In this document: positions 43,897-53,271 of the stretch, one piece after another
How the letters are laid out: every line of letters begins with the position of its first letter
How positions within the stretch are numbered: the first letter of the stretch is position 1
The notes under the pieces: model-generated
Seen by the model: only the letters and a program-made list of their open reading frames with translations
Databases searched by the model: none
Told to the model about the DNA's origin: nothing
Program-made: the position numbers and the translations under genes
Assembly: GCF_014651695.1 (NCBI RefSeq)
Contig: NZ_BMXJ01000004.1
Location: 287,509 to 351,508 of the forward strand
Direction: 5' to 3'
Source: Nocardiopsis terrae
Lineage (GTDB): Bacteria; Actinomycetota; Actinomycetes; Streptosporangiales; Streptosporangiaceae
Length of the DNA stretch: 64,000 bases

Positions 43897-45213
43897 ATGC
43901 GATCACTGGGAATCATCTCTTCGGCGCTCGCCGTCGCGGTTCTCGCCGCCTCCTGCGCGGACTCCGAATCGGCGCAGGAAGACACCGCCTCGGACATCAC
44001 CACGGGGGTCACCGACGACAGCGTCGTCATCGGAACCCACCAGCCGCTGACCGGATCGGCCTCCCCCGGTTTCGTGCACGTCTCCACCGGGGCGAGCGCG
44101 GTCTTCGACTACATCAACGACAACGGCGGCATCCACGGCCGCCAGATCGACTACCGGGTCAAGGACGACGCCTTCAACCCCGCGCAGACCATGGACGTCA
44201 CCCGCGAACTGATCGAGGAGGACGAGATCTTCGCGATGCTCGGCGGTCTGGGAACGCCCACCCACGAGGCGGTCATACAGGACCTCAACGACGAGGGCGT
44301 CCCCGACCTGTTCGTCTCCTCCGGGGCCCTGGCCTGGGACCAGCCCGAGGAGTACCCGTACAGCTACGGGTTCCAGGTGGACTACTCCACGGAGGCCAAG
44401 GTCCAGGGGGCCTACATCGCGGAGAACCTCCCCGACGCGGACGTCGGCCTGCTCTACCAGAACGACGACGTCGGCCCGGCCTCGCACGCGGGTATCGAGC
44501 AGTACCTCATCGACGACATCGTCGCCTGGGAGTCCTACGACCCGGGGGTCCCCGAGCTCGACGGCCAGATCGCCGCGCTGAAGGAGTCCGGGGCCGACGT
44601 CGCGGCCTGCTACTGCATCCCCGCCTTCCTGGGCCTGGCCATCCTCGAGGCCCAGTCCATCGGCTACGAACCCCAGTGGGTGGCACCCAGCTTCGGCGGT
44701 GACGTCGAGATCATCTCGCAGCTCATCGAGGAGTACGCCGAGGGCACCCCCGCCGAGGACGTGCCGCCTGAGGCCTTCACCGACGGCCTGATCGTCACGG
44801 CCTTCCTGCCGATGGCGGCGCAGACCGACGACCCGTGGACCGAGTTCTACCGCGAGATCCACGACGAGTACAACGACGGCGCCCCCTTCACCGACACCAC
44901 GGTGTACGGCATGGTGCAGGCGACCCTGTTCGCCCAGCTCCTCATGGAGGTCGGCCCCGACCTGGACCGGGAGACCCTCATCCGGACCCTGAACTCCCAG
45001 GAGTGGGTCGGCCCCGGCCTGGTGCCCTTCGCCGCCACCGAGGAGGACCACAGCGGCTACTCCGGTGTGATGGTGGTCCAGCACAACGCCGGAGAGAAGC
45101 CCGAGGTCCTCCAGGAACCGAGGGCCACCGACAGCGACGGCGGGGACATCCTCCCCTTCGACCTGGACCGGCCCGGCCCGGACGAGGTCGCGCTCTTCGG
45201 CGGCACCGGCTGA
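43897..45213 (+). CDS. ABC transporter substrate-binding lipoprotein (branched-chain amino-acid type)
   Basis: This 438-residue type I periplasmic-binding-fold lipoprotein (Peripla_BP_6) has the signal MRSLGIISSALAVAVLAASCADS with lipidated Cys in LAASC. VVIGTHQPLTGSASPGF is the first strand and ligand loop, NDNGGIHGRQIDYRVKDDAFNPAQT is the hallmark, and the second lobe follows. Such proteins capture branched-chain amino acids, amides or urea for a LivHMGF importer. No permease or ATPase gene is adjacent, so it is an orphan receptor or serves a transporter encoded elsewhere. Confidence 0.92.
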   Translation: MRSLGIISSALAVAVLAASCADSESAQEDTASDITTGVTDDSVVIGTHQPLTGSASPGFVHVSTGASAVFDYINDNGGIHGRQIDYRVKDDAFNPAQTMDVTRELIEEDEIFAMLGGLGTPTHEAVIQDLNDEGVPDLFVSSGALAWDQPEEYPYSYGFQVDYSTEAKVQGAYIAENLPDADVGLLYQNDDVGPASHAGIEQYLIDDIVAWESYDPGVPELDGQIAALKESGADVAACYCIPAFLGLAILEAQSIGYEPQWVAPSFGGDVEIISQLIEEYAEGTPAEDVPPEAFTDGLIVTAFLPMAAQTDDPWTEFYREIHDEYNDGAPFTDTTVYGMVQATLFAQLLMEVGPDLDRETLIRTLNSQEWVGPGLVPFAATEEDHSGYSGVMVVQHNAGEKPEVLQEPRATDSDGGDILPFDLDRPGPDEVALFGGTG

Positions 45214-45234
45214 GCGGGGGCGGGCGCGGACCGC

Positions 45235-45963
45235 TCAGGCGCGCGCCCGCCGCTCACCCTGGTCGCCCTCGTCCGCGGGCCCGCTCCGAGCGACCGGCTC
45301 CATCAACTCGGTCCCCCGCGCTCCCCGCCCGGCCGCGCGACGCGAGTACAGCAACCAGAGCAGACCGATGACCGCGGCCGCGGCCCCCGTGCCCAGAGCG
45401 ACCTGGAACGCGACGTCGGCTCCGCCCGCACCCACCAGGACCAGGGCCACCGTGGCGGGAAGCGACCCCAGTGCCGTACCCAGCACGAAGGGCGCCGCAC
45501 GCATCCCGGTCAGCCCGAAACCGTAGTTGACCATCTGGTAGGGCACCACGGGGATCAGCCTCAGCTGCACCACCGCCAACAGCGCGCGGCCTCCGGACAG
45601 CCCCGCCAACCTGCCCCGGACCCTCTCCGGCAGTCTGCGGGCGATCGCGTCGTGCGCCACGTGCCGTGCCACCATGAACTGGACCAGGGCGGCCAGTACA
45701 CCCCCGGCCAGGGCCAGCCCCGCCCCCAGCGCCAGGCCGAAGAGCGCTCCCCCGGCGAGGTTCAGTGCGGGCCGGGGCACCAACGCCTGGACCGCCAGGG
45801 TGTAGGCCGCCAGGTACACGAGGAATCCGGCCACCCCGGCGTCGGCGGTCCAGGACCGCACGGTCTCCGGGTCGGGCCCGTGCAGCACGGCCCAGACCAA
45901 CAACAGGACCCACCCCGCGAGCAGTGCCGCCCGCCGCACCCGACCCGCCTTCTTGTGCACCAT
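45235..45963 (-). CDS. TVP38/TMEM64-family (SNARE-associated, DedA-like) membrane protein
   Basis: This 242-residue integral membrane protein has about five to six hydrophobic segments. The SNARE_assoc core includes LVPRPALNLAGGALFGLALGAGLALAGGVLAALVQFMVAR and the family motif RLIPVVPYQMVNYGFGLTG. Relatives act in membrane lipid handling or envelope stability, probably as lipid scramblase-like proteins. It lies 30 bases downstream of the orphan kinase gene in the same direction, so co-transcription is likely. Confidence 0.9.
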   Translation of the reverse strand: MVHKKAGRVRRAALLAGWVLLLVWAVLHGPDPETVRSWTADAGVAGFLVYLAAYTLAVQALVPRPALNLAGGALFGLALGAGLALAGGVLAALVQFMVARHVAHDAIARRLPERVRGRLAGLSGGRALLAVVQLRLIPVVPYQMVNYGFGLTGMRAAPFVLGTALGSLPATVALVLVGAGGADVAFQVALGTGAAAAVIGLLWLLYSRRAAGRGARGTELMEPVARSGPADEGDQGERRARA

Positions 45964-45993
45964 TCCTCCCAGGATAGGGGTGCCCGGCCAGCG

Positions 45994-47415
45994 TCAGTGC
46001 TGGTCATCCCGCCCGGGAAGGCTCAGGACGAACACGGCCCCGCCGAGCAGGTCGCTGTGGCCGGCCACCAGGGTGCCGCCGTAGCCCTGCACGATCTCCC
46101 GGGAGATGGCCAGGCCCAGACCGCTCCCGCCGGGGTCGCGTTCCCTGGACTCCGCCAGCCGGGCGAAGCGCTCGAACACGCGCTCCCGGTCCTTGGCCGG
46201 AATCCCCGAGCCGTCGTCGTGCACCTCCACCACCGCGGGGTCCCGGCCGTGGACGATGATGTCGATCCGGCTGTTCGCGTGCCGCTCGGCATTGGCCACC
46301 AGGTTGGTCACGACCCGGACGATCCGGAGCCGGTTGACGAGCGCGTACACCGGACCGGAGGTGTGGACCTCCACCGCGATTCTTCCGTGCCGTCCGGAGA
46401 ACTCCCGCTCCACCAGCTCGGAGAGGTCGACCAGTTCCTGCGGCACCGCCACACCGGTGTCCAGCCGGGCCAGCTCCAACAGGTCGGAGACGATGTTCTC
46501 CAACCGTTCGGTGTCGGACAGCAGCCCGGTCAGCAGCCGCTCCCTGGCGCGCTGGTCCGGTTCGGGGTCGGAGAGCTCGACCTCCAGCTTGGTGCGCATC
46601 CCCGCGATGGGGTTGCGGAGTTCGTGGGAGGCGTCGGAGACGAACCGGCGCTGCCGGGTGACCGACTCCTCCAGCCGGGCCAGGCTGGAGTTGGCCGTCA
46701 GGGCCAGGTGGGCGATCTCGTCCTCACTCCTGGGCACGGGGAGCCTCCGGTGCAGGTCGCTGGCGGAGATCCGGTCCATCTCCTCACTGATCCTGGACAC
46801 CGGTCTCAGGGCCCTGCCGACCCCGTACCAGATGACGAGCGCGGTACCGGCGACCAGGAGCACCGACAGGCCGAGCAACACGGTCTGCAGGGTGTTGGTG
46901 GTCAGGAGCTGGGGGGTGTGCGCGGCTCCGAGGACGGTCACGTCCCCGTAGGCGGAGTCGGGGACGGCGTAGCCCGCCACGAGGAAGCACTCCTGGGGGT
47001 CCTCCCCCTCGACCACCCCGCAGACGGTGGTGTCGAGCCGCGAGTCCCGGGGGGCGGGAACCTCCTCGGTCAGCGCGGGCAGGCCCTGCAGGGAATCACT
47101 GGAGGCCAGGACCTCGTGGGTCTCCTGGTCGACGATCTGGATGCGCCGGACCGAGGTCCCGGAGGACGGGACCGCCCCGGGGTAGCGGTCCGTCGTGATG
47201 TGCTCGGCGACCTCGCGCGCCGAGTCGGCCGCCCGCTCCCGTACCTGGTCGAGTGCCAGCCCGCGGATGACCACGAAGGAGAGGGCCAGCAGGATGCCGA
47301 CGACCAGGACCAGCACGGCGACCGCCCCGGCGGTGACCCGGGCGCGGATCGAACGGGGGCGCGCCCTACGCCAGAGTCCGCGCCTGCTCCGTGCTCGCTC
47401 GTCCCGTTCTGACAC
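45994..47415 (-). CDS. orphan sensor histidine kinase (HAMP-HisKA-HATPase)
   Basis: This classical membrane kinase of about 473 residues has one N-terminal membrane helix, an extracytoplasmic domain of about 120 residues with a Cys pair (TTVCGVVEGEDPQECF), and a second helix at about residues 145-165. A HAMP (RALRPVSRISEEMDRIS), HisKA with FVSDASHELRNPIAGMRTKLEVEL and HATPase with NLVANAERHA, DDGSGIP and GGSGLGLAI follow. It starts with GTG at 47415. No response regulator is adjacent. Its co-directional neighbours are the TIGR03943/permease pair upstream and TVP38 downstream. Confidence 0.92.
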   Translation of the reverse strand: MSERDERARSRRGLWRRARPRSIRARVTAGAVAVLVLVVGILLALSFVVIRGLALDQVRERAADSAREVAEHITTDRYPGAVPSSGTSVRRIQIVDQETHEVLASSDSLQGLPALTEEVPAPRDSRLDTTVCGVVEGEDPQECFLVAGYAVPDSAYGDVTVLGAAHTPQLLTTNTLQTVLLGLSVLLVAGTALVIWYGVGRALRPVSRISEEMDRISASDLHRRLPVPRSEDEIAHLALTANSSLARLEESVTRQRRFVSDASHELRNPIAGMRTKLEVELSDPEPDQRARERLLTGLLSDTERLENIVSDLLELARLDTGVAVPQELVDLSELVEREFSGRHGRIAVEVHTSGPVYALVNRLRIVRVVTNLVANAERHANSRIDIIVHGRDPAVVEVHDDGSGIPAKDRERVFERFARLAESRERDPGGSGLGLAISREIVQGYGGTLVAGHSDLLGGAVFVLSLPGRDDQH

Positions 47416-47535
47416 GCCCCCATTGTCACCCGGTGCGGTCCCAAACCGTCGAATTGGCAACGGTGTGGCGGCTGACCAGCACGAGCGGGCCCGGGGTCCC
47501 GCTCCGGCCGGTTCGCTCCAGCCGCTCCGGGCGCC

Positions 47536-48375
47536 CTACTCGTAGGGGTCCGGGGGGTCGGTCACCGCCTCGACCGAGGAGGTGTCGATCTCGTGTTCGG
47601 AGGCGTCGTACAGTTCACCCTCCGGCTCCACCCAGGTGCCGCGCACCTTCCACCAGGTATCGGCCTCCGGTGCCGGATGGTCGGTGATGAGGACCTTGTT
47701 GACGACCGCGTCCGCGGCGCAGCAGGCCATCTGGAGCCGGGCCAGGTACCAGCCCTCCCCGTCCTCGGTGGGAACGGCGAAGCCGGTCAGCTCGACCTCG
47801 CGGTCGGCCAGCTCCCGCTCCTCGTCGACCCAGGCCCGCATCACGAACTGCTGGACGTCGAGCTCGACGACCTCACCCGGAGCGGCCTCGCTCAGGTTGT
47901 CGGTGAAACGGGAGGAACCGTTCTCGTCCCTGGGCGGCGGCCCGGAGGACCCCCCGGTGCTCTCCACCGTGTAGGAACCCAGCGCGGGCGGCGCGACGAC
48001 GAACACCGCGAGCACGGGGAGCAGGAGCAGCCAGGCCACCCCCGGGGCGCGCTCGTGGTCGTGCCCGTGCCCGTCGCCGGTGTGCCCGGCGTACTCGGCC
48101 GCGGCGTGGTCGAGTTCGGAGCGGGCCGGACCGTCGTCCCCCGCCGCGGCGGCACCGGACGGAACCACGTCCTCCTGGTCCAGGGCCTGGTCGCCGCCGC
48201 GCAGTTCGGCCACGATGACCAGGACGCCGAGCAGCACCATGACCACGCCGGCGGCGATCAGGAACGGGCCGAAGCCCGGCTTGACCCAGTTCAGGTACAG
48301 GTCGGTGGGGACGGTGCTGGTCAGTGCGGCGGCACCGAGCAGCACGAGTGTGAGCCCCTGAGCGATGCGGTTCAC
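47536..48375 (-). CDS. TIGR03943-family permease partner (YcgQ-like)
   Basis: This 279-residue protein has two to three membrane helices near the N-terminus and another around residue 120. It carries a His-rich cytoplasmic stretch (GDGHGHDHERAP), then an extracytoplasmic domain with the family motif RLQMACCAADA. It belongs to the TIGR03943 family, which is always paired with a DUF318-type permease. It starts with GTG overlapping the permease stop by four bases, so the two are translationally coupled. In Bacillus the homologous ycgR-ycgQ pair is zinc-regulated. The His-rich segment and CC motif fit metal binding, which is inference. Confidence 0.88.
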   Translation of the reverse strand: MNRIAQGLTLVLLGAAALTSTVPTDLYLNWVKPGFGPFLIAAGVVMVLLGVLVIVAELRGGDQALDQEDVVPSGAAAAGDDGPARSELDHAAAEYAGHTGDGHGHDHERAPGVAWLLLLPVLAVFVVAPPALGSYTVESTGGSSGPPPRDENGSSRFTDNLSEAAPGEVVELDVQQFVMRAWVDEERELADREVELTGFAVPTEDGEGWYLARLQMACCAADAVVNKVLITDHPAPEADTWWKVRGTWVEPEGELYDASEHEIDTSSVEAVTDPPDPYE

Positions 48376-49454
48376 AGCAGGATACCTCCGATCAGGAAGG
48401 TGCTGAGCAGGCCGACCACCAGGCAGATCGGGACGAAGCGGGCGACGAACCGCCAGCCGAACACCCCGGCCTGCATCGCGATGAGCTTGAGGTCGACGAT
48501 CGGGCCGATGACCATGAACGCGAGCTTGGCGGTGGGCGAGAAGTCGGTGAGGCTGACCGCGACGAAGGCGTCGGCCTCCGAGCAGATCGAGAGCAGGATG
48601 GCCAGGAGGGCGAGCACCAGTACCGAGATGACCGGGGCCTCGGCCACGGCCATCAGCCACTCCCGGGGCACCATGACGTTGAGGGTGGCGGCGGCGAGCG
48701 CACCCACCACCAGGTATCCGCCCGCGTGCATCATGTCGTGCACCATCGACTCGCGGAAGACCTCCCACTTGGAGGCGTTCGGGGCGTGGGTGCGCGAGGG
48801 CAGGCGCAGCCAGTCGGCGCGGCCGAAGCGCACCCAGACCCAGCCGATGACCACGGAGGCCAGCAGCGAGGCCGCGAACCGGGCCAGGATCATCTCCGGC
48901 TGTCCGGCGAAGGCCACGGCGGTGGCGATCATGACGATCGGATTGATGGACGGCGCCGCGAGCAGGAAGGTGAGCGCCGCCGCGGGTGCGACCCCCCGTT
49001 TGATCAGGCTTCCCGCGATGGGGACCGAGGCGCACTCGCATCCGGGCAGGAGCGCGCCGGAGACCCCGGCGACGGGAACCGCGCGACCCGGCCTGCTCGG
49101 GATGAACCTCTGGTAGGCCGAGGTCGGCACGAAGGCGACGAGCGCCGCGGACAGGGCCACCCCGAAGACCAGGAAGGGCAGCGCCTGGAAACTGATGGCG
49201 GTGAAGATGGTCGCCCAGGCCAGGAAGGCCTGCCCGGTCAGGTCGTCGGTGAGCCAGGCGTGGGCCACCGCCATGGCCGTGATGAAGAGGGCGAAGAGCC
49301 AGACCGTTCCGGTTCTGCGTGAACTCGAACTCCGCCCCCAGTCGGCGGGGGGGAGTTCGTCCCCGCGGTCGTCCCAGCCGCCGGCGATCGTGTCGCCGAG
49401 CGAGGTGGCGGGGTCGGGTGCGGATCCGCGCTCCGGTGTCGTCCGTTCGGACAC
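48372..49454 (-). CDS. DUF318-type permease (YcgR-like)
   Basis: This 360-residue permease has about eight membrane segments. Family signatures are the SGALLPGCECASVPIAGSLIKRGVAPAAALTFLLAAPSINP region, with the Cys-Glu-Cys motif, and a second half with LLSICSEADAFVAVSL. It is coupled to the TIGR03943 gene. Relatives are two-gene permeases thought to move metal ions or metal complexes. A Zur-like sequence sits 46 bases before the ATG, in agreement with zinc control. Direction and cargo are unproven. Confidence 0.9.
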   Translation of the reverse strand: MSERTTPERGSAPDPATSLGDTIAGGWDDRGDELPPADWGRSSSSRRTGTVWLFALFITAMAVAHAWLTDDLTGQAFLAWATIFTAISFQALPFLVFGVALSAALVAFVPTSAYQRFIPSRPGRAVPVAGVSGALLPGCECASVPIAGSLIKRGVAPAAALTFLLAAPSINPIVMIATAVAFAGQPEMILARFAASLLASVVIGWVWVRFGRADWLRLPSRTHAPNASKWEVFRESMVHDMMHAGGYLVVGALAAATLNVMVPREWLMAVAEAPVISVLVLALLAILLSICSEADAFVAVSLTDFSPTAKLAFMVIGPIVDLKLIAMQAGVFGWRFVARFVPICLVVGLLSTFLIGGILL

Positions 49455-49499
49455 AGGGGTACTCCGTGGGGTCGGTTGGGGACTCCACGAATAGTAACC

Positions 49500-49512
49500 G
49501 ACAATCGTTTTC
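49500..49512 (-). promoter_or_regulatory. Zur-like operator upstream of the permease pair
   Basis: On the minus strand the bases read GAAAACGATTGTC, close to the actinobacterial Zur box core GAAAA-TNA-TTTTC, including the near-symmetric GAAA...TTnTC arms. It lies 46 bases before the permease start, a position suited to repression. The match is imperfect on one side. Confidence 0.5.
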
Positions 49513-49567
49513 GTTCGTTCTTTCCCCGGAGCCCGCGGACGACGAAGGCCCGGCCGGGCCGCGGTGA

Positions 49568-51133
49568 TCAGTCGTTTCGCTCCGGGCCCTGGCCGTCGTC
49601 GGTGTCCGGGCCGTCGCCGGCCTCCCCCGCGTCCCGGCCGCCCGCCCGGAGGCCGGGGTCACCGGACGCGATGCCCTCGGAGCGGTCGACCTCCTCGGGC
49701 AGCGGGCCGCCGGGCTCGCCCCAGCAGGTCACGTTCCGCAGGTCCGGCATCTTGGCCAGGGTGAACTGCGGATCCAGGCCGTTGCGCAACTGGCGGCTGT
49801 AGTCGGCCAGGAGCCGGAAGGCGGTCGCCGAGAGCGGGGCCAGGGCGATCAGGTTCACGATGGCCATGACGCCCATGGAGAGGTCCGCGGTGTTCCAGAC
49901 CAGGGTCAGCGGTGCCATGCAGCCGAGGAAGACCGCGGCCAGGACCGCGGAGCGGAAGTAGAGCATGTGCCGGGGGTTGGCGTCCAGGAACTGGAGGTTG
50001 GACTCCCCGTAGTAGTAGTTGCCCAGCACGGAGGTCCAGGCCAGCAGGAGGAGGATGACCGTGAGCGCGTGGACGGACCAGTCGCCCAGGTTGGCCTGGA
50101 GCGCGCGCTGGGTGACCTCGGCTCCGGCCTCGGTGTCGAAGTCGGGCCCGTACAGCAGCACGACGAACGCGGTCACCGAGCAGACCAGCCAGGTGTCGAA
50201 GTAGACGCCCAGGGTCTGTACCAGGCCCTGCTTGGCCGGGTGGGAGACCGATGCGGTCGCGCCCGCGTTGGGCGCGGAGCCGAGCCCCGCCTCGTTGGAG
50301 AACATGCCGCGCCGCAGGCCCTGCACGATCGCGGTGCCCACACCGCCGGCCGCGATCTCACGCAGCCCGAAGGCGGAGGCGAAGATGTCGGCGATCACCC
50401 CCGGGACCGCGCCGATGTTCAGCACCAGCACCGCGACGCCCAGCAGGATGTAGAGGATCGCCATGAGGGGGACCAGTGCCTGGGCCACGTTCGCGATGCG
50501 CCGGATCCCGCCGAAGACGACCGCGGCGGTAACCCCGACCAGCACCACTCCGACCACGGTGTTCAGCAGCCAGCCGGTGGGGGCGCCCATGGTGTCGACC
50601 GAGGTCGAGACGGCGCCGGTGATGCTGTTGGCCTGGACCGAGTTGAAGACCAGGCTGAAGGTGATCGTGATGACCACGGCGAAGAGCGCACCCATCCACC
50701 GCTGCCCCAGCCCGTAGAGCATGTAGTAGGCCGGGCCGCCGCGGAACCCGGTGCTGGTGCGCACCTTGTACAGCTGGGCGAGGGTGGACTCCACGAACGA
50801 GGCGGCGGCCACGACCGTGGCCATCGCCCACATCCAGAACACCGCCCCGGGGCCGCCGAGCATGATCGCCGTGGCCACGCCCACGATATTGCCGGTGCCC
50901 ACACGGGAGGCCGCCGAGATCGCGAAGGCCTGGAAGGAGGAGATCTCCCTCTTGCCGTCGGGGGCCACGCCCGGGCTGCTGCGCAGCACCCGCACCATCT
51001 CGGGCAGGAGACGCAGCTGGACGAACCCCGAGCGCACGGTGAAGTAGAGGGCGAGCACGATCAGGAGCGGGATGACGAAGACGCTCCAGAAGAAGTCGTT
51101 GAGGGCGACCAGTGCGTTGTTGAGGACGGTCAC
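49568..51133 (-). CDS. sodium:alanine/glycine symporter (AGCS family)
   Basis: This 521-residue AGCS transporter takes up alanine or glycine with Na+. Signatures are SSFQAFAISAASRVGTGNIVGVATAIMLGGPGAVFWMW (about 75-112), FRGGPAYYMLYGLG, and RRGMFSNEAGLGSAPNAGATA (about 285-305). About ten to eleven membrane helices are present. The C-terminal 60 residues are hydrophilic and acidic. It starts with GTG at 51133 after AAGGGG. It is a single gene between hairpins. Confidence 0.93.
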   Translation of the reverse strand: MTVLNNALVALNDFFWSVFVIPLLIVLALYFTVRSGFVQLRLLPEMVRVLRSSPGVAPDGKREISSFQAFAISAASRVGTGNIVGVATAIMLGGPGAVFWMWAMATVVAAASFVESTLAQLYKVRTSTGFRGGPAYYMLYGLGQRWMGALFAVVITITFSLVFNSVQANSITGAVSTSVDTMGAPTGWLLNTVVGVVLVGVTAAVVFGGIRRIANVAQALVPLMAILYILLGVAVLVLNIGAVPGVIADIFASAFGLREIAAGGVGTAIVQGLRRGMFSNEAGLGSAPNAGATASVSHPAKQGLVQTLGVYFDTWLVCSVTAFVVLLYGPDFDTEAGAEVTQRALQANLGDWSVHALTVILLLLAWTSVLGNYYYGESNLQFLDANPRHMLYFRSAVLAAVFLGCMAPLTLVWNTADLSMGVMAIVNLIALAPLSATAFRLLADYSRQLRNGLDPQFTLAKMPDLRNVTCWGEPGGPLPEEVDRSEGIASGDPGLRAGGRDAGEAGDGPDTDDGQGPERND

Positions 51134-51259
51134 GCATTCCCCTTCAGGCGGCGTGTGGTCCCGAGTGCGACATCGGGGTTTTCGGCAACTGTTCCCGTTG
51201 GGGACGGTTTCGGTCGCCGGGGACACGCGAAGGGGCGGTAAAGGACCGTAAACGATGAC

Positions 51260-51333
51260 GGGGCGGGCCCGACCTGTGGTCGGACCCGCCCCGGAACCGG
51301 GGACCCGGCCGCCTCGTGGCGCCGGGTCCCCGG
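51260..51333 (-). terminator. two tandem hairpins after the DEAD-box gene
   Basis: The first has 15-bp arms (51260-51274 and 51278-51292, one mismatch, TGT loop). The second has perfect 13-bp arms (51297-51309 and 51321-51333). They lie 39-112 bases past the helicase stop codon and ahead of the AGCS gene, so they probably insulate the two. Confidence 0.8.
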
Positions 51334-51371
51334 GGTGACACTGTGCTGCTGTGCCGCGGCGCCGCCGTCGG

Positions 51372-52952
51372 CTAGCGCTGCGGAGCGGAGTCGTAGCGGT
51401 CGTTGCGGCGGGGGCCGCCACGGTAACCGCCGCGGGAGTCCCCGCCCCGGTAACCGCCACCGCCGCCGCGACGCTCCCCGCCGCGGTAGCCGCCGCCCTC
51501 GCCACGGCGCTCGCCGCCGCGGTAGCCGCCGCCACCCTCGCCGCGCTCACCCCGGTAGCCGCCGCCACCCTCGCCGCGGTCGTTGCGGCGGTCGCCGCCG
51601 CGGTAACCGCCGCCCTCGCCACGGGGACGGTCGCCCCGGTAGCCGCCGCCACCCCGGTAACCGCCACCGCCACCGCGGTAGCCACCACCGCCGCCGCGGT
51701 AGCCACCGCGACGGGGACCGCCGCGGCCGCGGCGCTCGCGAACGGGCTCGGGCGGCTCGATCCACGGCTCCCAGCTGGGCTCCTTGGCACCGGTGACCTG
51801 GGAGAGCAGCTCGTCTCCGGGGTTGACCAGGTGCTGCTTTGCCTCGACGCCGGCGTCGCTGAGCAGGCGGCGGGCCAGGCGGCGCTGGTTGGGCGCGACC
51901 AGGGAGATCACGGAGCCCGAGGAACCGGCGCGGGCGGTGCGGCCGCCCCGGTGCAGGTAGTCCTTGTGACCGGTGGGCAGGTCGATGTTGACGACCATGT
52001 CGATGCCGTCGACGTGGATGCCGCGGGCGGCGACGTCGGTGGCGACCAGGGCCTGGATCTTGCCCTCACGGAACTTGGCCAGGGTGCGGGTGCGCACGCT
52101 CTGGGTCTTGCCGCCGTGCAGGGAGGCGCAGGGCACACCGGCCTCGACCAGCTGTTCGCTGATGGTGTCGGCCCGGAACTTGCTGCGTACGAACAGGATC
52201 GTGCGTCCGTCGCGCGCGGCGATCTGGGTGACGATCTTGTTCTTGTCGCGGGGCAGCACCTTGAGCAGGTGGTGCTCCATCGTGGTGACCTGCGAGACGG
52301 GCGGGTCCACGGAGTGGGTCTGCGGGTCCTTCATGTACCTGCGGACCAGCCTGTCGACGTCACCGTCGAGCGTGGCCGAGAACAGCAGGGTCTGGCCGTC
52401 GGGGCGGACCTGGTCGAGGAGCTCGCTGACCTGCGGCATGAAGCCCATGTCGCACATCTGGTCGGCCTCGTCCAGCACCGAGAGCTCGACGTCGCCCAGG
52501 TCGCAGACGCCCTGGTCGATGAGGTCGGTGAGGCGGCCCGGGGTGGCGACGAGGACGTCGACGCCGCGGCGCAGTTCGTTGATCTGCCGGGTGTAGGAGC
52601 TGCCGCCCACGACGTCGCCGACCTTGACGCCCAGGACACGGGCGTACCCGCGGAGGGCGTCGCGCGCCTGGTGCGCGAGCTCGCGGGTGGGCACCAGGAT
52701 CAGTGCCCGGGGGCGGTTGGCGGCGGCGCGGCGCTCGGAGCAGCGCATCAGGACCGGCAGGCCGAAGGCCAGGGTCTTGCCAGAGCCGGTACGACCGCAG
52801 CCGAGGACGTCACGGCCCTCGATGGCGTCGGGGATGGTCGCGGCCTGGATCGGGAACGGGGTGGTCACACCGTTCTTGGCCAGCTCTCCGACGATGTCCC
52901 TGGGAAGACCAAGGCTGTCGAAAGCGGGCATTACGGCAGTGTCCGTCGTCAA
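51372..52952 (-). CDS. DEAD-box RNA helicase with RGG-type C-terminal tail
   Basis: This 526-residue ATP-dependent RNA helicase has Q motif PFPIQAATIP, motif I GRTGSGKT (about residue 53), PTRELA, TPGR, DEAD, SAT, and motif VI HRGGRTARAG. From about residue 395 the tail is Gly/Arg/Tyr-rich with repeated GGYRGG units, an RNA-binding RGG-like region found in cold-shock and ribosome-assembly helicases. The start is TTG at 52952, supported by GAGGAAGG at good spacing. The first downstream ATG (52931) has no ribosome-binding site. Confidence 0.92.
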   Translation of the reverse strand: MTTDTAVMPAFDSLGLPRDIVGELAKNGVTTPFPIQAATIPDAIEGRDVLGCGRTGSGKTLAFGLPVLMRCSERRAAANRPRALILVPTRELAHQARDALRGYARVLGVKVGDVVGGSSYTRQINELRRGVDVLVATPGRLTDLIDQGVCDLGDVELSVLDEADQMCDMGFMPQVSELLDQVRPDGQTLLFSATLDGDVDRLVRRYMKDPQTHSVDPPVSQVTTMEHHLLKVLPRDKNKIVTQIAARDGRTILFVRSKFRADTISEQLVEAGVPCASLHGGKTQSVRTRTLAKFREGKIQALVATDVAARGIHVDGIDMVVNIDLPTGHKDYLHRGGRTARAGSSGSVISLVAPNQRRLARRLLSDAGVEAKQHLVNPGDELLSQVTGAKEPSWEPWIEPPEPVRERRGRGGPRRGGYRGGGGGYRGGGGGYRGGGGYRGDRPRGEGGGYRGGDRRNDRGEGGGGYRGERGEGGGGYRGGERRGEGGGYRGGERRGGGGGYRGGDSRGGYRGGPRRNDRYDSAPQR

Positions 52953-53271
52953 GTGACGTGTACCTTCCTCGTCGTTTGGCAGCGTTTCGAGGAAGGCTCC
53001 ACACGGTCACGGCGGACCCAGCGAAGAAATCACACAAACGCGCCTGATCACACGCGGAAGCGACCCCGATCTGTGTGGGGTTCGTGTGCTCTTCGGGTCA
53101 AGAGTGATGCCGACGTGGTCAGCACGCTCTCCGCGTCTTGGCGGCCCGGCGCGCTCGGATGCGCGCGGCATTCAACGACCGCCTGCAGCAGCGTACTAGA
53201 AGTCGCCCCGGGCCGGGGACGGGATGGGTGTTTTCCACCGGTGATACGGATCTCCCCACTCCGTCCCCGAA

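Noticed and set aside
51400..51720. Repetitive DNA resembling a CRISPR or satellite array
   Set aside because: The repeats are in frame and encode the Gly/Arg/Tyr tail of the DEAD-box helicase. There are no unique spacers.
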